Source: Clarkia xantiana subsp. parviflora (Eukaryota > Streptophyta > Magnoliopsida > Myrtales > Onagraceae). Taken from it: a DNA stretch of 64,000 nucleotides. The stretch lies in contig JAPTYO010000059.1 of assembly GCA_036873135.1 (NCBI GenBank), forward strand, positions 12,889,066 through 12,953,065. The letters are read 5' to 3'. Shown here in pieces: positions 13,201 through 29,848 of this stretch. How positions within the stretch are numbered: position 1 is the first letter of the stretch; the number at the start of each line of letters is the position of its first letter. The notes under the pieces were generated by a model. The model was not told where the DNA came from. It searched no databases and saw nothing but the letters and a program-made list of their open reading frames with translations. The position numbers and the translations under genes were made by a program.

Positions 13201-15704
13201 TCGCAGGCTAAGCAGCATCTTGCACTTCTTTGCTTGGGAGAGATTGGCAGAAGGAAGGATTTAAGTTCCCATGCGCAGATAGAGAGTATCGTTATAGAAT
13301 CGTTCCAATCTCCTTTCGAGGAGATCAAGTCTGCTGCTTCTTACGCTCTAGGAAACATAGCTGTTGGCAATCTATCAAAATATTTGCCGTTCATCTTGGA
13401 TCAGATTGATAACCAGCAGAAGAAACAGTATTTGCTGCTTCACTCGTTAAAGGAGGCAAGTTCCCTTGATTGAGAAATCTGTCAGCCAAAATGACATTGC
13501 CTTACATTGTTGTGTTGATAATGCAGGTAATTGTGAGACAATCTGTGGATAAAGCCGAATTTGATGATGTCAGTGTAGACAAGATACTTAAATTGCTATT
13601 CAACCACTGTGAAAGTGAAGAAGAGGGAGTACGAAATGTTGTTGCTGAGTGCCTAGGTAAAATTGCACTCATTGAACCTGCGAAGCTCGTCCCTGCATTG
13701 AAGGTATAACATAACTCAATTTTATGACCGAACTTGCTAGTGGTGGTTGCAAATATATAAATTAACAAAGCCTCTTACTCTACATTCTCTCTTCGTTTTT
13801 GTTTTACTTTCTTCCTCGTAGGTACGAACAACAAGTTCAGCTGGATTCACCAGGGCCACGGTTGTCACTGCCGTAAAGTACTCTATGGTGGAGCGTCCAG
13901 AGAAGATTGATGAGATTATATACCCTGAGATTTCATCATTCCTTTTGCTCATTAAGGATCATGACAGGGTATGTCCTTTTCTTTCTAAATTGTCTGAAAC
14001 TATCATATCTTATTTTGGTTATTAGTATTATTATTTTGTGTTTGCATAGTTTATGCGGCTGATTACTTTGGTTGTGTTTTCTATAATAGCATGTCAGGCG
14101 TGCTGCTGTTCTGGCCTTAAGTACTGCTGCTCATAATAAGCCGAACCTCATTAAGGGCTTGCTTCCAGAACTTTTGCCTCTTCTGTACGATCAGGCTATT
14201 GTTAAGGTAATCGATTTATCTTTGATGCATATTAATTGTGAAATATTCAATTTGATGTACACTATTGCTAAGCTAATCACTTTATCTTTGGTTTATTTTA
14301 TTTGTTAAAGATCCAATTTTATGTACCGAGCCAAATAAAAAATTGCCGGTGATGTGACTGAATTAGTTTTCTATATCCAAACTATTTGAGGTATTTACTT
14401 CACCTTTGTACAATTTGATTGTTTTGTGCAGCAAGAGTTAATCAGAACAGTGGACCTTGGTCCTTTCAAGCATGTTGTGGATGACGGACTCGAGTTAAGG
14501 AAGGCAGCTTTCGAATGCGTAGACACATTGCTCGACACATGTCTAGATCAAGTGAATCCTTCTTCATTCATTATCCCGTACCTCAGATCGGGTTTGGATG
14601 GTGAGCAACATTTATCATTTATAAAATTCATCATATGGGTTCCTCCTTAATCTGGATGGTCGATAACTTGTTTTTGAGCAGATCACTATGATGTGAAGAT
14701 GCCATGTCATCTTATCCTATCGAAACTTGCGGATAAATGTCCTGCTGCCGTATTAGCAGGTTCGTTGTTATATCTATTAGGGTTAATAACTAAAAAACTG
14801 TCCAAAGTTTTCCCTATGTTAAAATTAGATGTCTGAAGTTTCAAATGTTAAACTGTAGTGTCCAAGGTTTCAAATTTGTTAAAATGTGGTGTCTTGGTGT
14901 GATTACTTTAGAGAAGTCAATTCCGACGAAACCGTTTGTCAAATTCGAGCTCCCATACACATTCCCTTCTCGTCATCTTGCTGGGATCGTTACCTAAGAA
15001 GTTGGCCACGTCCGCGCAAGTAAATCTCGTTCTGTTGTCCTTCGAAAATGACTACACACCACTCTTCTAGAAACTTTTTTTTAATATGTTCAATTTTTGG
15101 GTAAAATTTGACGATTTTTTAAAAAGTAAAAAGTGGTGTATGAAAATGATTGAATGAATATGAAAAGACACGCAAAGACATCAAATTTCAACAAAAATGA
15201 AACTTAGGATAGTCCATTTTAACATTTGAAACTTCAGACACCTAATTTTAACATAGGTTAAACCTTGGACAGTTTTTTAGTTATTGACCCTATCTATTAT
15301 ATCATGATCTATTAATTGAATTGATATTTTAATTGTCAAGCTGCAAATTGCTGAAGTTAACTCTTTTTTGGGCACAAATTCAGTACTAGACTCTCTAGTG
15401 GATCCTCTGCAAAAGACCATCAACTTCAAGCCGAAGCAAGACGCTGTAAAGCAAGAGATAGATAGGAACGAAGATATGATTCGAAGTGCTCTACGAGCCA
15501 TTGCATCTTTGAACCGAATAAGGTTAGTCCCGAATGCAATATCGATGCTTGTGGGACAAGTTTACTTATTATTCAAGAAACTGACATGCTGTATGGTTTT
15601 GTGGCAGTGGAGGAGATTGCAGCATCAAGTTCAAGAACCTGATGACTGAGATATCAAAGAACCCGGGATTAAACGACAAGTACCATTCGATACGCAATGA
15701 GTGA
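7254..15704 (+). CDS. CAND1: CAND1, cullin-associated NEDD8-dissociated protein 1
   Basis: CAND1 is a HEAT-repeat solenoid that binds unneddylated cullin-RBX1 and exchanges substrate receptors of SCF-type ubiquitin ligases. The 28 coding exons are 7254-7289, 7376-7545, 7843-8053, 8982-9147, 9307-9436, 9520-9634, 9791-9948, 10026-10149, 10334-10384, 10466-10548, 10729-10813, 10887-10988, 11070-11168, 11658-11768, 11840-11923, 11998-12138, 12230-12322, 12420-12541, 12634-12796, 12884-13123, 13207-13455, 13527-13703, 13822-13968, 14090-14206, 14432-14600, 14682-14759, 15384-15522 and 15608-15704. They join to 1218 residues, the usual plant length, beginning [20 protein letters not shown]. An acidic stretch ([17 protein letters not shown]) lies near residues 312-330, where the family has its acidic loop. 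The introns after 11923 and 13455 start with GC instead of GT. The next-to-last large intron carries a MULE-like element. The frame is intact throughout. Confidence 0.97.
14780..15290. mobile_element. MULE-like foldback element in a CAND1 intron
   Basis: The ends are long inverted repeats of about 85 bp: GGGTTAATAACTAAAAAACT on the left against GGGTCAATAACTAAAAAACT read from the right. The element is flanked by a perfect 9-bp direct repeat TATCTATTA (14771-14779 and 15291-15299). Long TIRs plus a 9-bp target duplication are the signature of Mutator-like elements. It has no transposase and is non-autonomous. It sits inside intron 14760-15383. Confidence 0.88.
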
Positions 15705-16336
15705 ACATTTCCTTCTTCATTATACATTAGAAGGAAGTAAAGAAGGCGAGCAGCTACATTAATGGTGATCTGATTTTGTAATCAAGCCCATCTCTAGTTT
15801 TTTCAGTAGCAGTATGATATATAATATAGATACCCATCTGTACTTTTGGAAGGAGACACAGAAGTTGGTTTAAATTTTATGGAGTTGCAATTTACTAAGT
15901 GATTGTCATTTGTCAATTTTGTTTAGTCTTTGTATTCATTTGGCAATTTATGCATTCGTGCATGTCAATAATAATGTCGTGTTAGTTTTACCCTTATGTT
16001 CGTCCGAAGTTGGACCTTGTAGAGCAAGAAGATTGAGTGACACATGCTATATCACTCGAAGATGAGATTTACTCGAGGTTTTCAAGCTTGATCCTCGGTT
16101 TCTGGAGATTTAGAAGCATAGCATGCAACTTAGGAAGTCGATCCTAGATCAGTCGAGGCCGACTAGGATGGGGATAAGAACTCACTTTAGTACAACAAAT
16201 AGTATGATTCAATTTTCAAACCCACATTCATCTACTATGTACAGATCTCTTAGTAAGCAAGTTTGACATGACAGTCTTCACTACTTCATCTTACTTCTTC
16301 AAGAATATCAGCAGCCATGACTATCCACATTCCTTC
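15705..16336. other. Convergent 3' region of CAND1 and the FemAB-like gene
   Basis: Both flanking genes end here, tail to tail. AT-rich sequence to about 15990 fits the CAND1 3' UTR, and sequence before 16337 fits the 3' UTR of the minus-strand gene. No other gene is visible. Confidence 0.5.
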
Positions 16337-19300
16337 CTACTCAATACCTTCTTTGAGAGGTCCCGAGTCACGAATTATATCCATCACAGACCGAACCTGC
16401 AAATATTATACGCAGAGTAATGGCAGAGGTTCAAACCCACAAAACCATGCAATCAAGGTTGTATATTGTAAAATAAAAATTATTTTTTTGACCTTACGGG
16501 AGTTGGCCATAACCCGACCATTATGAATGATCAACTGAGTTTTAGTGGTAGGTTGCATGTCAAATTAGAGAGCACAAACCTGATTTGCTTCACGCACGAC
16601 AAAGTCCTCAATGGCCTTGCTGAAACCTTGGTCTACAAGGTAGTGGCAGCTGTAAGTTGCCACTGGCAAATACCCGCGCTGAATTTTGTGCTCTCCTTGG
16701 GCTCCTGCTTCTACTGTACTCAGATTCAGCTCGATCGCTGCTTCCATTGCCTGCAACGTGGTAAAATGGAATAAGGACCACTACACACAGTCAACCTTCT
16801 ACTTTGATGCAATCCTACCACACAATAAACCCTAAATTTGCGTAAAACCGAACTAAAATAAAGGAATATATGTCAAGGTCAGTTGTTGAACTGCAGAAAC
16901 TGAATTTTCTGATTAAATATCCAGAGCTTCTTTGTCCTTCAACTTCTTCTCTTCTACTAATGAGTTTTATTTAATTGATTCTTTACCAAATAGCAAGCTT
17001 TGATATGAGTTTCTTTTCTTCTTAAGACATATCGAAACCACAAGCTTGCTTGCTTGCATGGAAAAAAGAATTCGAACCTGGTAATAACATGCTTCAAAGT
17101 GCAAACTCGGATAGTATGCCTTTGGATGACATCCCCAAAGACGACCATATATCGTATCTCCACCAATCAAATTTAGGGCTCCCGCAACGAGTTCGTCCCC
17201 ATCTTCAGCAATAACAAGTAGAACTTGATCTCCCATCTTCGATCCCAGGTAATGGAAGAACTCCCTTGTTAGATAAGGGGTTCCCCACCTGACCAGAAGA
17301 AAATTGCACATCATTCATACACTTCATACGACATAAGTGAAGAACGAGCAAAATGCAGCAGAATCGGATTTTTAATAGATGATCAGATGAAAGACAAGAC
17401 AGTAACCGATTACTAGGATAGGGTCATACTTATTGTCTGTGGTATTCCTGTAGAATGTATAGAAAGAGTCCCAATGCTTTGCCTGTGAAACCAAAATCAG
17501 AAGATTAAGAGGATCGGAAATACTTGTGAAACCCAACACAAGTTAAGCATTACAAGTATATACAAGAGTCGAGATCCCTGAAAATGCAACTCAGCCGCTC
17601 AGAGGCTATCCACGAATTACACACCCTAGTACATAATCTTTTGATGTGTCATTTTCTGTTCGTAGCAGGCATAAAGTTATGTACTTTTATTCAATATAAT
17701 TATGGAAGCAAAAGAGATCCTAAGAATTGGATAATCTCATTTATGAAAGATAGATAAAATGGAGATCTTAACTCTCTAGTTAGGCCGAACAAGCAATAGC
17801 GTTAAATCCAGTCTCTTAATTTTCTCTTCATTCTTATTTTGGTTTTCAGAATAATTCCGTGAAATCCTTAATCACTCTCCATTTAACCAACTAAAAAAAC
17901 TGACGAAAAGTTTGAGATTACCTTTATTTCATCACCTCTGAGGCGTGACATTCTCAGATTCTGGGTTGTTATCTGTAGAATAAAAGGTTTCATCTTGTCA
18001 AACTAAATGGAAGTATAAGGAGATTGATTGTACCAATTGCTTCAAGCAATCTTGACAACAGAATGCACCATCAATATGACTAATCCTCCTTAACAAATCT
18101 GAACTACTATGTATGATGGAGAAGTCAAAACAGTTATTTGTTGATTCACTCGCAGATCGGCTTCTTTCTTCAGTGAGGGGGGCCAAACAATGAAGCGAAT
18201 ATATTACATATTGGTAAAAGCCACTTGCTTAATCATAAAATTCAGCTTACATGATTAAATTTCAAGAATCACTGAACATCAACAAACAGATATTACAGTT
18301 TTTTGCAACCCCTGCTTGTTATATGCTGCATTTCCACAATAATAGCAGCCAGAAATAATGATTTTCTGGGAGAGACTTGAATTGTACAGAATATAAAAAT
18401 AGATTAATAAAGACAGATTTATATGGAGTCTATGCATTTGCCACTTAAGGAAGCCAACTTGATGTAAGCTAATTTTTCTGGCCACTGGAACAGAAATATT
18501 ATTATAAATAAATACAATAAATACTACAAAAGAAGCCAACCTTTTTCCGCTCTTGACGGATATTTTTCCTTTTACTTTGCTTCATGTCCATTAGAAATTC
18601 ATCAAAACTGTGGCACAGAAAATGAAATTTATATCATGCTCATTCTGGTTCCAGGAAGAATCATGATAAGACAAGACAGTCGATGGCAGTGCCTGCTAAA
18701 TTGTATATAAAGATCTTAACCTTGTATATGACTGAAACTTCACTCACGCTAGAAAGCATGCATAGATTCCAAGGGTCAACAATCATGAAAATGATGACAG
18801 GTTGACTTATGCACTTACGATTTATAGTTTCTGTTTTCCCAGTGATACTGCATTCCTATCCTCTGTAGAAAACCTTTGTCTTTTAAGCTGTTCCATTCAC
18901 TCTCGGATGAAAAAGTAATATGAACAGAGGAAACCTGGGACTGTTAACGAATATATTACAACAAGGAGAATAGTGACAAATCCACCTAATCCATATAAAT
19001 ATGAAAAAAAAAAAAAAAAAAAAACTGACAGATTACTTTGCTAAACCATACATACAAAATGTCGGGACATAGAATACCAACAACAAAGGAATGTTACTCA
19101 TGGCGTGAACATGAAGTACCCATAAAAAACCAGACAAGTGATGGACCATCTCATTTAGGTGTTCTTTACCCACTTCAGGAAAAGGTGCTTCCTTCTAGGT
19201 AAGTCATCCATGAATTTCACTTTTACTGCTTAAAAAAGAAGCAAGCGAGATGACTTCCACCACCTAAGAGCTTGAGAACCTTTGGATTGGGATCGGCAAC

Positions 19301-21165
19301 TCAAGGATTCTCTAATGAAACAAAATAGATGATGCAACAAATTCATTAAAGAAATTATGCTACATACCTTTATTACCAAGTCCTTTAACGCGGAAGCAAT
19401 AATATCAAAAATTTCAGCTTTGTATGACGAATCTCGAAGTAAGATCCTGGGACCCGTGACAGGTGTAAAAGGCACACAGCATTGGAACTTTGGGTAGTAT
19501 CTTGAACCATAGGTATAGTAAGCATCGGCCCATGAATGGTCAAAAACAAATTCACCATAGGAATGACTGTCATAACCAGTAAAATTAATGAGACAGAGAG
19601 CTTTTAAGAATAACATTATAAGAAGCTACATGAGAACTTGCTGTTTTGACAAATGAGCAGACGGTGAACCTTTTTAGATACAGTGGAACAACACCAACAA
19701 CATTTCCAGTTTCATCCTTAGCAATGATGTGGCGTGGTGACCATCCTGTTTCCTGAAATAAGCTGAATATACATAAGTCCAGAAACAAAACTAACGTTAT
19801 TTTTGTTACATTAACCATGGGTTGCTTCAGTTCAATTGCTCTCGATATTTATCTGAAACTTGCTATGGTATTCACTGGATTATAAAACACAAACATGGTA
19901 CATATTTCTAATTTATTATATGTGGAACGCGAATTTAGAGCCTGGTTTTGGTTGAGAATATTTAAGAGAAGGAACTCACCAGCATCATACCTATCTCTAT
20001 TTGATTTGGACTTTTGGATAAGATGGAGGAGCATAAGGGCCTCTAGGAAAAATGAACCCCAAAAAAATTGTAACAGACTATTGCATCTATGGCAAAGTTT
20101 TACTATTTTTCTGTGTTTCGTAAGGTCACCTAGAAGCCCTTCTGGCCTACATGCCTTTCATGGCTAGGACTGTTATGTCCCTTATGGCTATTGTTTCAAC
20201 ATTTTATATTACAACCAAGCAGTGGAAAGGAGAGCAGATGTCAAACCTTCACTGCAGAACCAGACTCCTCCAAGCAGGAAAGAAACCCATATGAAAGAAA
20301 TGGGTTAAACTTCTCAAGGCCAGTAGCATCAAGCGCACATGCATCCCAGTCACTTGAAGATACCTCTGAGATTGAAGAAGCAAGTGAAAGATAAATCTTT
20401 TTAGGTTTTGACTTCTTCACTGAAACATCCTGAAAGTGGGATAAACAAAAGAAATCAATACAGAAACCCCAAAGTGAATAACTATGACAAGGAGCAGAAT
20501 GGTGGAGACCTCCGTGTCTTCTGCTTTCAAGGCGAAATCACCAAGTGAATAACTAACTTCTTGGGGCTGAACAGACTTTTTAGGTCCCCAGAACAGCGCA
20601 CATATTCTGGATGTTTTGGAAGAACGAGTAGTGCATTGAAATGCTAGAGATTTTCCCTACAATCACATACCTAGTTTCCGGTCATCAATCTAACTCATCA
20701 GTGAGGATAAGGACATAAGAATCAATAACATAATCAAAAACTCAAACCAAGAGTTATGGAGACACGCCAAAAACAGAAGCTACTTTATCCAATTGTATCA
20801 TTTTGAATTGAATGATTTCATCGAATCCAAGAACGACTTTACAACAAGTTCTTTTTGGATAGAAACAGCTCCTATGAGCCTTTAACATACATACTGTAAT
20901 CAAATAAATCAATTACATCAAAGATGAAGCATCAGCATTTCAATGTAAACAAGCAACAATCAGAATCATCGAATCACCTCATTCGGCAAATCTGAACAAG
21001 AAAATCAAGATCAGAGAGAACAATGTTCAGAGTTCACATTTGACCACCAGGACGAATCGATTCGGCGACCTAATAACACAGATAAGAGACGAGTCTTACG
21101 ATGTGAGGGGAGAAGTGGCCGATGAATGGCGAGGCCTTGCAGTCCACTGCAATAGCCATCGTCAT
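16337..21165 (-). CDS. FemAB-like (DUF482) GNAT-fold acyltransferase, predicted plastid
   Basis: Twelve exons, in transcript order 21165-21100, 20656-20510, 20429-20247, 19752-19670, 19566-19368, 18934-18819, 18607-18541, 17972-17922, 17482-17430, 17288-17078, 16750-16580 and 16396-16337, join to 468 residues. The protein resembles the plant FemAB-like/peptidogalycan-recognition family, an acyl-CoA N-acyltransferase superfamily whose substrate is not known to me. Visible conserved blocks are FNPFLSYGFLSCLEESGSAV, the segment SHSYGEFVFDHSWADAYY, the Lys/Arg-rich MKQSKRKNIRQERKK, and YLPVATYSCHYL near the C-terminus. The first about 60 residues are rich in Ser, Thr and Lys and poor in acids, like a chloroplast transit peptide. 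The start (ATG ACG ATG GCT) was chosen because exon 1 ends in a good GTAAGA donor in frame. Function beyond the family is inference. Confidence 0.88.
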
Positions 21166-22040
21166 CGTCGACAACTCCGGTGGAGTAGAAAGAGATGGAC
21201 ACTGAATCGTTGGCCACTTCACTTCCGGCCGGCTGTACGGTACGGGCAATGTAACTTCCCTCCAAAATCGGAAAAGATTCCGACCCCTACCCGAAAGTAT
21301 CTAGGAGCAACGAATTCTGCAGGAGACACGTGGCGTCTCCCAGCCCAAGCACTACAATTGGCCGGTCACCCGAACTTTTCATTTGGACCAACTTTCACCC
21401 TAAACTACTACTAAGTTGCATTTATTAAGAAAAATCACTCAAATATCTATATTTGATAAATCAGATACAAATACAAGATATTGTGAGTTTTAGAGACCAA
21501 TATACCTAATAGCTCACTTGTCAAGTGCACTACAATCGTTAATTAATGTTAAATGTTGGCAACAATGTAACAGACAAACTTTTTACCATTATAGTCCGTG
21601 TCTGAAAAGTGTGTCAGCTATACACGTAATGATGACATCATCCGTGGCGCATCTGGCAAGTACGTTACAGATAATGTAGCACATTTGTCAAGTGCGCAAC
21701 TGCAGAATTCGCCGGCGCCATCTCGATGACTTTTGGAGTCGTCGGAGTTAGTGACCGATCGGAGTTGAGGTGGTGAACCGTCAGAGTTGAGTGGTGATCA
21801 GCATGATTTTAATAGGACATATTTGATGGTGAATCTCATTTTCCTAAAACACATGTTAGAGTTATGATGGAAACAGATTGATAGTTGAGAGCAATGAGCC
21901 TATACTTTATCTTCTTTTATTATTATACAAAAAGGTTAAAACAAATTACTTGGACTACAAGTAACACAACGTTTTCTCATTTCAACTACACACTCTAATT
22001 CGGGAAGAAGGGTATGTATATTGGATGGATCAAACGAAGA
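21166..22040. other. Intergenic between FemAB-like gene and cytochrome c
   Basis: This contains the promoter and leader of the minus-strand FemAB-like gene (near 21166-21300) and the 3' UTR of cytochrome c (near 21880-22040). The middle has an AT-rich and then GC-richer stretch with no supported gene. Confidence 0.4.
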
Positions 22041-25599
<3,559 letters not shown>

Positions 25600-27955
25600 A
25601 TGAAGGGCTCGCTGGATCGAACCAAAGTGGTGCTGCGGCACTTGCCGCCATCGATTACTCAGGAGATGCTCATGGACCAAATTGACAACGTTTACGCTGG
25701 CCGCTATAACTGGGCTTCTTTCCGTCCGGGCAAGAGCAGGTCAGGGTTTGTCATTTTTTATAAATTAATCCTTCTATATTATCGTTTTGGAAAGCGTGTC
25801 TCACCTTTAGTCTAGTTTGTTTACAATTTAAGTGGTTTGCTTGTGTTAAGAGTGAGAAGCGCTTGAGGTTCTAATTTTTTGGTTCTTTGTGCATGGGAGT
25901 ATCTGGCACTAGTATTCAATAGTTCGTGAGTAATTGCGAGCTTAGCTGCTTTTTATGGTTAGTTGCCATACGACTTGCAGACTGAGTTCACTTCTTTCAA
26001 AGTTTCACCAAATAAAGGGAGAACTCGGGTAAACTTGATTTTCGTAGTCTGAAGAAAAGAAAGCATACAAGTCTGCAGAATAGCATGACTTGTTTAAATC
26101 AATTTTGTTAGCTATGCAGGGATAAGTATGTGATAAATATCCATGTATTTTTTAAAAACAATGTGCTTTGGTTTGAGGGAAGTGCTCAACTCCAATGACA
26201 ATAACCGTTACTTTTGTTCCTCAATGCGTTATCTTGTAGCGATCTTCCCCTATGCCTCTTATCATTTAATGGATGTTAGAAGCTCATATGAGCTTCTGAC
26301 ACTTTTTTTTCCCCCCAGGTGCTAGGATGCTTAAAGCTGAATTTTCTTCTGTTCTTAATTAGGAATTAGTTACTCCAAGTCATGTAGAGTTATCAGTTGT
26401 TGGTTGATATGCACTAACGTTTCTGTTTTCTTTTTTCCCCTCGAAATTTTGCTGCAGTCAAAGACAACCGGTTCATTCTCGAGCTTACATCAACTTTAAC
26501 CGACCAGAGGATGTCATTGATTTTGCTGAGTTCTTTGATGGACATGTATTTGTTAATGAAAAGGGTAATGACGCATCTTTCATATTTCTTCTTAGTATGA
26601 TTCATGATGCCAGAATTTTGCAGTACATACACTTCTAGTTCGTGTCAGTCTACTATTTTAGATTTCTTATTTGGTGCTAGATCCATCTTTTTATTTTCTT
26701 TGGGTCATATGCCAATGAGTTTTTCCCTTTTTTTTTATTTTTGTTACAATATTCTAGCATCAAATTTGCAGGATCTAGTCCTGTTTCCAGTCTTCCAGGT
26801 TCTTTACTTTGTATTCTATCTCCTCCTTTGTAGGTACTCAGTATAAGACGATTGTTGAGTATGCACCCTCCCAGCATGTCCCCAAGCAACGGTCTAAAAA
26901 AGATGGCCGTGAAGGGACAATACAAAAAGGTATCAATTTACTATGTTTCACCTCCCTGTTCAGTAATTGCAAAGCATTCTATTGTTTTGACTTTTTTTGG
27001 ATGTATTTAGATCCCGAGTATATGGAGTTCCTTGAACATCTAGCAAAGCCTGCTGAGAATCTCCCTAGTGCAGAAATTCAACTCGAGAGAAAAGAGGCTG
27101 AGAGATCAGGTTAGTCGAGGCATTTCCACTGTCACCTTGTTCAAATTTGTTTGTTTGTTTGTTTATTTATATATTTTTATTTTTATATTTCTGTTGGTAA
27201 AACTGGGGTCATTGGTTTTCAATGTTAGATTTAATATTTAGAAAGCCTCATGTTGCAGAATAATGAATATTTTGGTTGATGATATTCAGGTGCTGCGAAA
27301 GATGCTCCGATTATTACTCCTCTAATGGACTATGTTCGTCAAAAAAGAGCATCTAAGAGTGCAGGCCGGGTATTATATCATTCATTCTGATTATTATTTT
27401 GGTAATAATTAATGGTACTGGTATTTGACTTTACTTTTATTCTTATAATTTGGAATTGTGGGGTTTTTTTTTTCAGAGGTCGAGCTCTAATGGAAAACTA
27501 AGCAGAAGGGCTGGGAGGTTGGCAGATGGAAGCCCAAGTTCGATGTCATCCAAAAGAAGTTACGAGAAGAGAAGGGGTTCAACAACTATGGTACTGTTTT
27601 TTTTGCAACTAGTTTATTTGTAGTATTTTATTTGATGTCATGGGAAAAGAATAAACTTCACTAGCATAGTAATTGGTAGGGCCTGCTGAATACTTGGATA
27701 GTTATAGATTTCATGTTCATTCTTTGATATACAAAGGTCGTCGTAACTTAATTTGTATTTATGTGTCGAATTACATCTGAATTTGTAGATCTGTGAAATA
27801 TTTAATTGTGTGTAGATATGTTTCCTATGGGTATTTGTACGGGATCTAGTATATCTGCTAGACATGATCAAAATTAGCAGAAGGACAGGTGAAACAATCT
27901 GCTGGATCTGGTACAAGTATCCCAGCGAGCTGGAAGACACGTTTACACCTGGCTG

Positions 27956-28006
<51 letters not shown>

Positions 28007-29848
28007 TCAATTTTCTTTATATATGCTATTTGTCAAGCCTTCTTTTAATTTAACCATTGCATAATTCCTGATATTTATGCCTCATTTGATTGCTTGAGAA
28101 AGAAACTCACCTTATTGGCCCTCTTTTTCCTATTCTTCTGGTGCAACTTCAGTATGTCCTAAGGGACAATTCAAGGAACAGTAGCAGCAAGGATAGGTCG
28201 GGTTATGCTCCTATTTCCAAACGAGATGAGCTGCGCCAGTCTGATAGATCTACTCCATCTCTTTCTGCATCCAGAGTGGAATCGATCGACGATGGCGAGA
28301 ATATCGGTATGTTGAATGTGGTGTGTTATGAGAATGTCTGCTCACGAGCCTTATTGATGATGACCTTATGGCGTTACTTATTATGTGCCAGATCTGCACC
28401 AGTAGGCTGTTTTCTGTATTTCTGCTGATTAGTTTATCCAGTTTTGTTCTTTCTGATTTTCTATTGTGTTTCAGGTGGTGCTTCAATTGTGGACTCAGGG
28501 AAAAAGAAAATCATCCTCTTGAAAGGAAAGGAGAGGGACATTTCTAATGTAAGGCTTCTAGTCCCTACTACCTACGGCTCTTATTTTTCTAGAGGTGTTC
28601 CATGTGTGACTATGAAGGCTTCTGTTGTAGTGGATTGGTAACTTCATTATTCATGTGGCTAGTTCAATCGTGTAATTTGATCCAAGGGTCATAACATATG
28701 GTAATAGTTCTAACCTTAGTTCCCTACTGCTCCAGGTCTCTGGTAGGAGGTCCCAAGTGAAAAATGTGGTAGGCTCACCCATTGTTAGGCAGAATCGACA
28801 TGAAGGTAGTGGGAGGATGATTAGAAGCATTCTCATAAACAAAGATACACGTCAAGGTCAGTCGTCTATTCAGGCTGAAAATCAGAATCAGGCAGCGTAT
28901 CCAGAAAAAGAGAAAAGGCCTCCAAGGCCCCAGAACCCACAAGTAGTTTCTAGGGATGCAAATGGACTTCAGGAGGAGAGGGCTGCTGGAATTGAATCAC
29001 CTAGTTTTGGCAGTGATAAGCAGGAAAGACGCACTAGAAATAAGGACAGGCCTGATCGTGGTGTCTGGGCCCCCCTTCGTCGATCAGATGGATCACATGC
29101 AAGTGACGAGTCTCTTTCTTCTAAGTCGCAAGTAGATTCTACAGAAGGTAAAAAGCAAGTCAAATTGACAAGTAATGTTTCTGGTGGTTTTTCTTAGAAC
29201 TATTTAATGTGAATAGTGTGTCATCGCCTTGATCCTTTGTACTCAGCAAAACAGAAAAGATAACAAGTTACAATGTCTGGTCATGTGTAGGAAATGTGGA
29301 AGTCAGAATCCTTGGAAATAGGCGCGGCAGTCATTCTTCCGTAGATAATGGTTAGTGCTAGTTCAATACGCCGTTGTAATGCATATGGTTCCTTTTTTCA
29401 TTGGATGTGTGATGCTTCACTCCGGAACCTTGGGTAAGAAGAGCTTTTATTTGAGAATGAAGCGATTCAGCCCAGTGGGGCAAGTAGAAGGGCGGGAAAC
29501 TTATTATAACTATGGAGTACTACCTAGACATATATGATTTTATTTTCTGTACCAATTGAAAAGTTGACAGTCTGTCGATTGCTTTCTGCAGGATTTCATA
29601 AACCTGCAAGCCGTAGGGAACATTCTCAAGGAGGAAGAGATCCTGATGGTTCGCTTGTGGGCAGTGAAAGGAAGCCTTCCAAAAGGGGAGGGGCTTCTGG
29701 ATATGGTCCACATGAGGTATTTTTTTTGTCTATCTGGCTTTTGCTAGAACTCTTAGGTCATATTTGTGCTTTGAGGATGTTGATCTTATTATTCAACATA
29801 TGTCTGCAGAAGCAAGTGTGGGTTCAAAAGTCCAACTCCGGGACGTAG
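25600..29848 (+). CDS. UPF3: UPF3, regulator of nonsense-mediated mRNA decay
   Basis: UPF3 links the exon junction complex to UPF2/UPF1 and marks aberrant transcripts for decay. Twelve exons (25600-25739, 26458-26564, 26834-26929, 27011-27109, 27290-27369, 27477-27590, 28153-28306, 28475-28548, 28736-29147, 29291-29350, 29592-29716 and 29810-29848) join to 499 residues. The N-terminal Smg4/UPF3 RNP-like domain covers about residues 5-170: KVVLRHLPPSITQEML, then RAYINFNRPEDVIDFAEFFD and TIVEYAPSQHVPKQRSKKD. The C-terminal two thirds are low-complexity and rich in Arg, Lys and Ser, with several nuclear-localisation-like clusters, as in plant UPF3. The start was chosen because the conserved domain begins within ten residues of it. 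A homopolymer T run of about 43 bases lies in the intron between exons 6 and 7. Confidence 0.95.
27958..28001. repeat. Poly-T tract in UPF3 intron
   Basis: A run of about 43 T inside the intron 27591-28152. It could be an expanded mononucleotide repeat or the tail remnant of a minus-strand retroposed sequence; no element can be recognised beside it. Confidence 0.85.
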
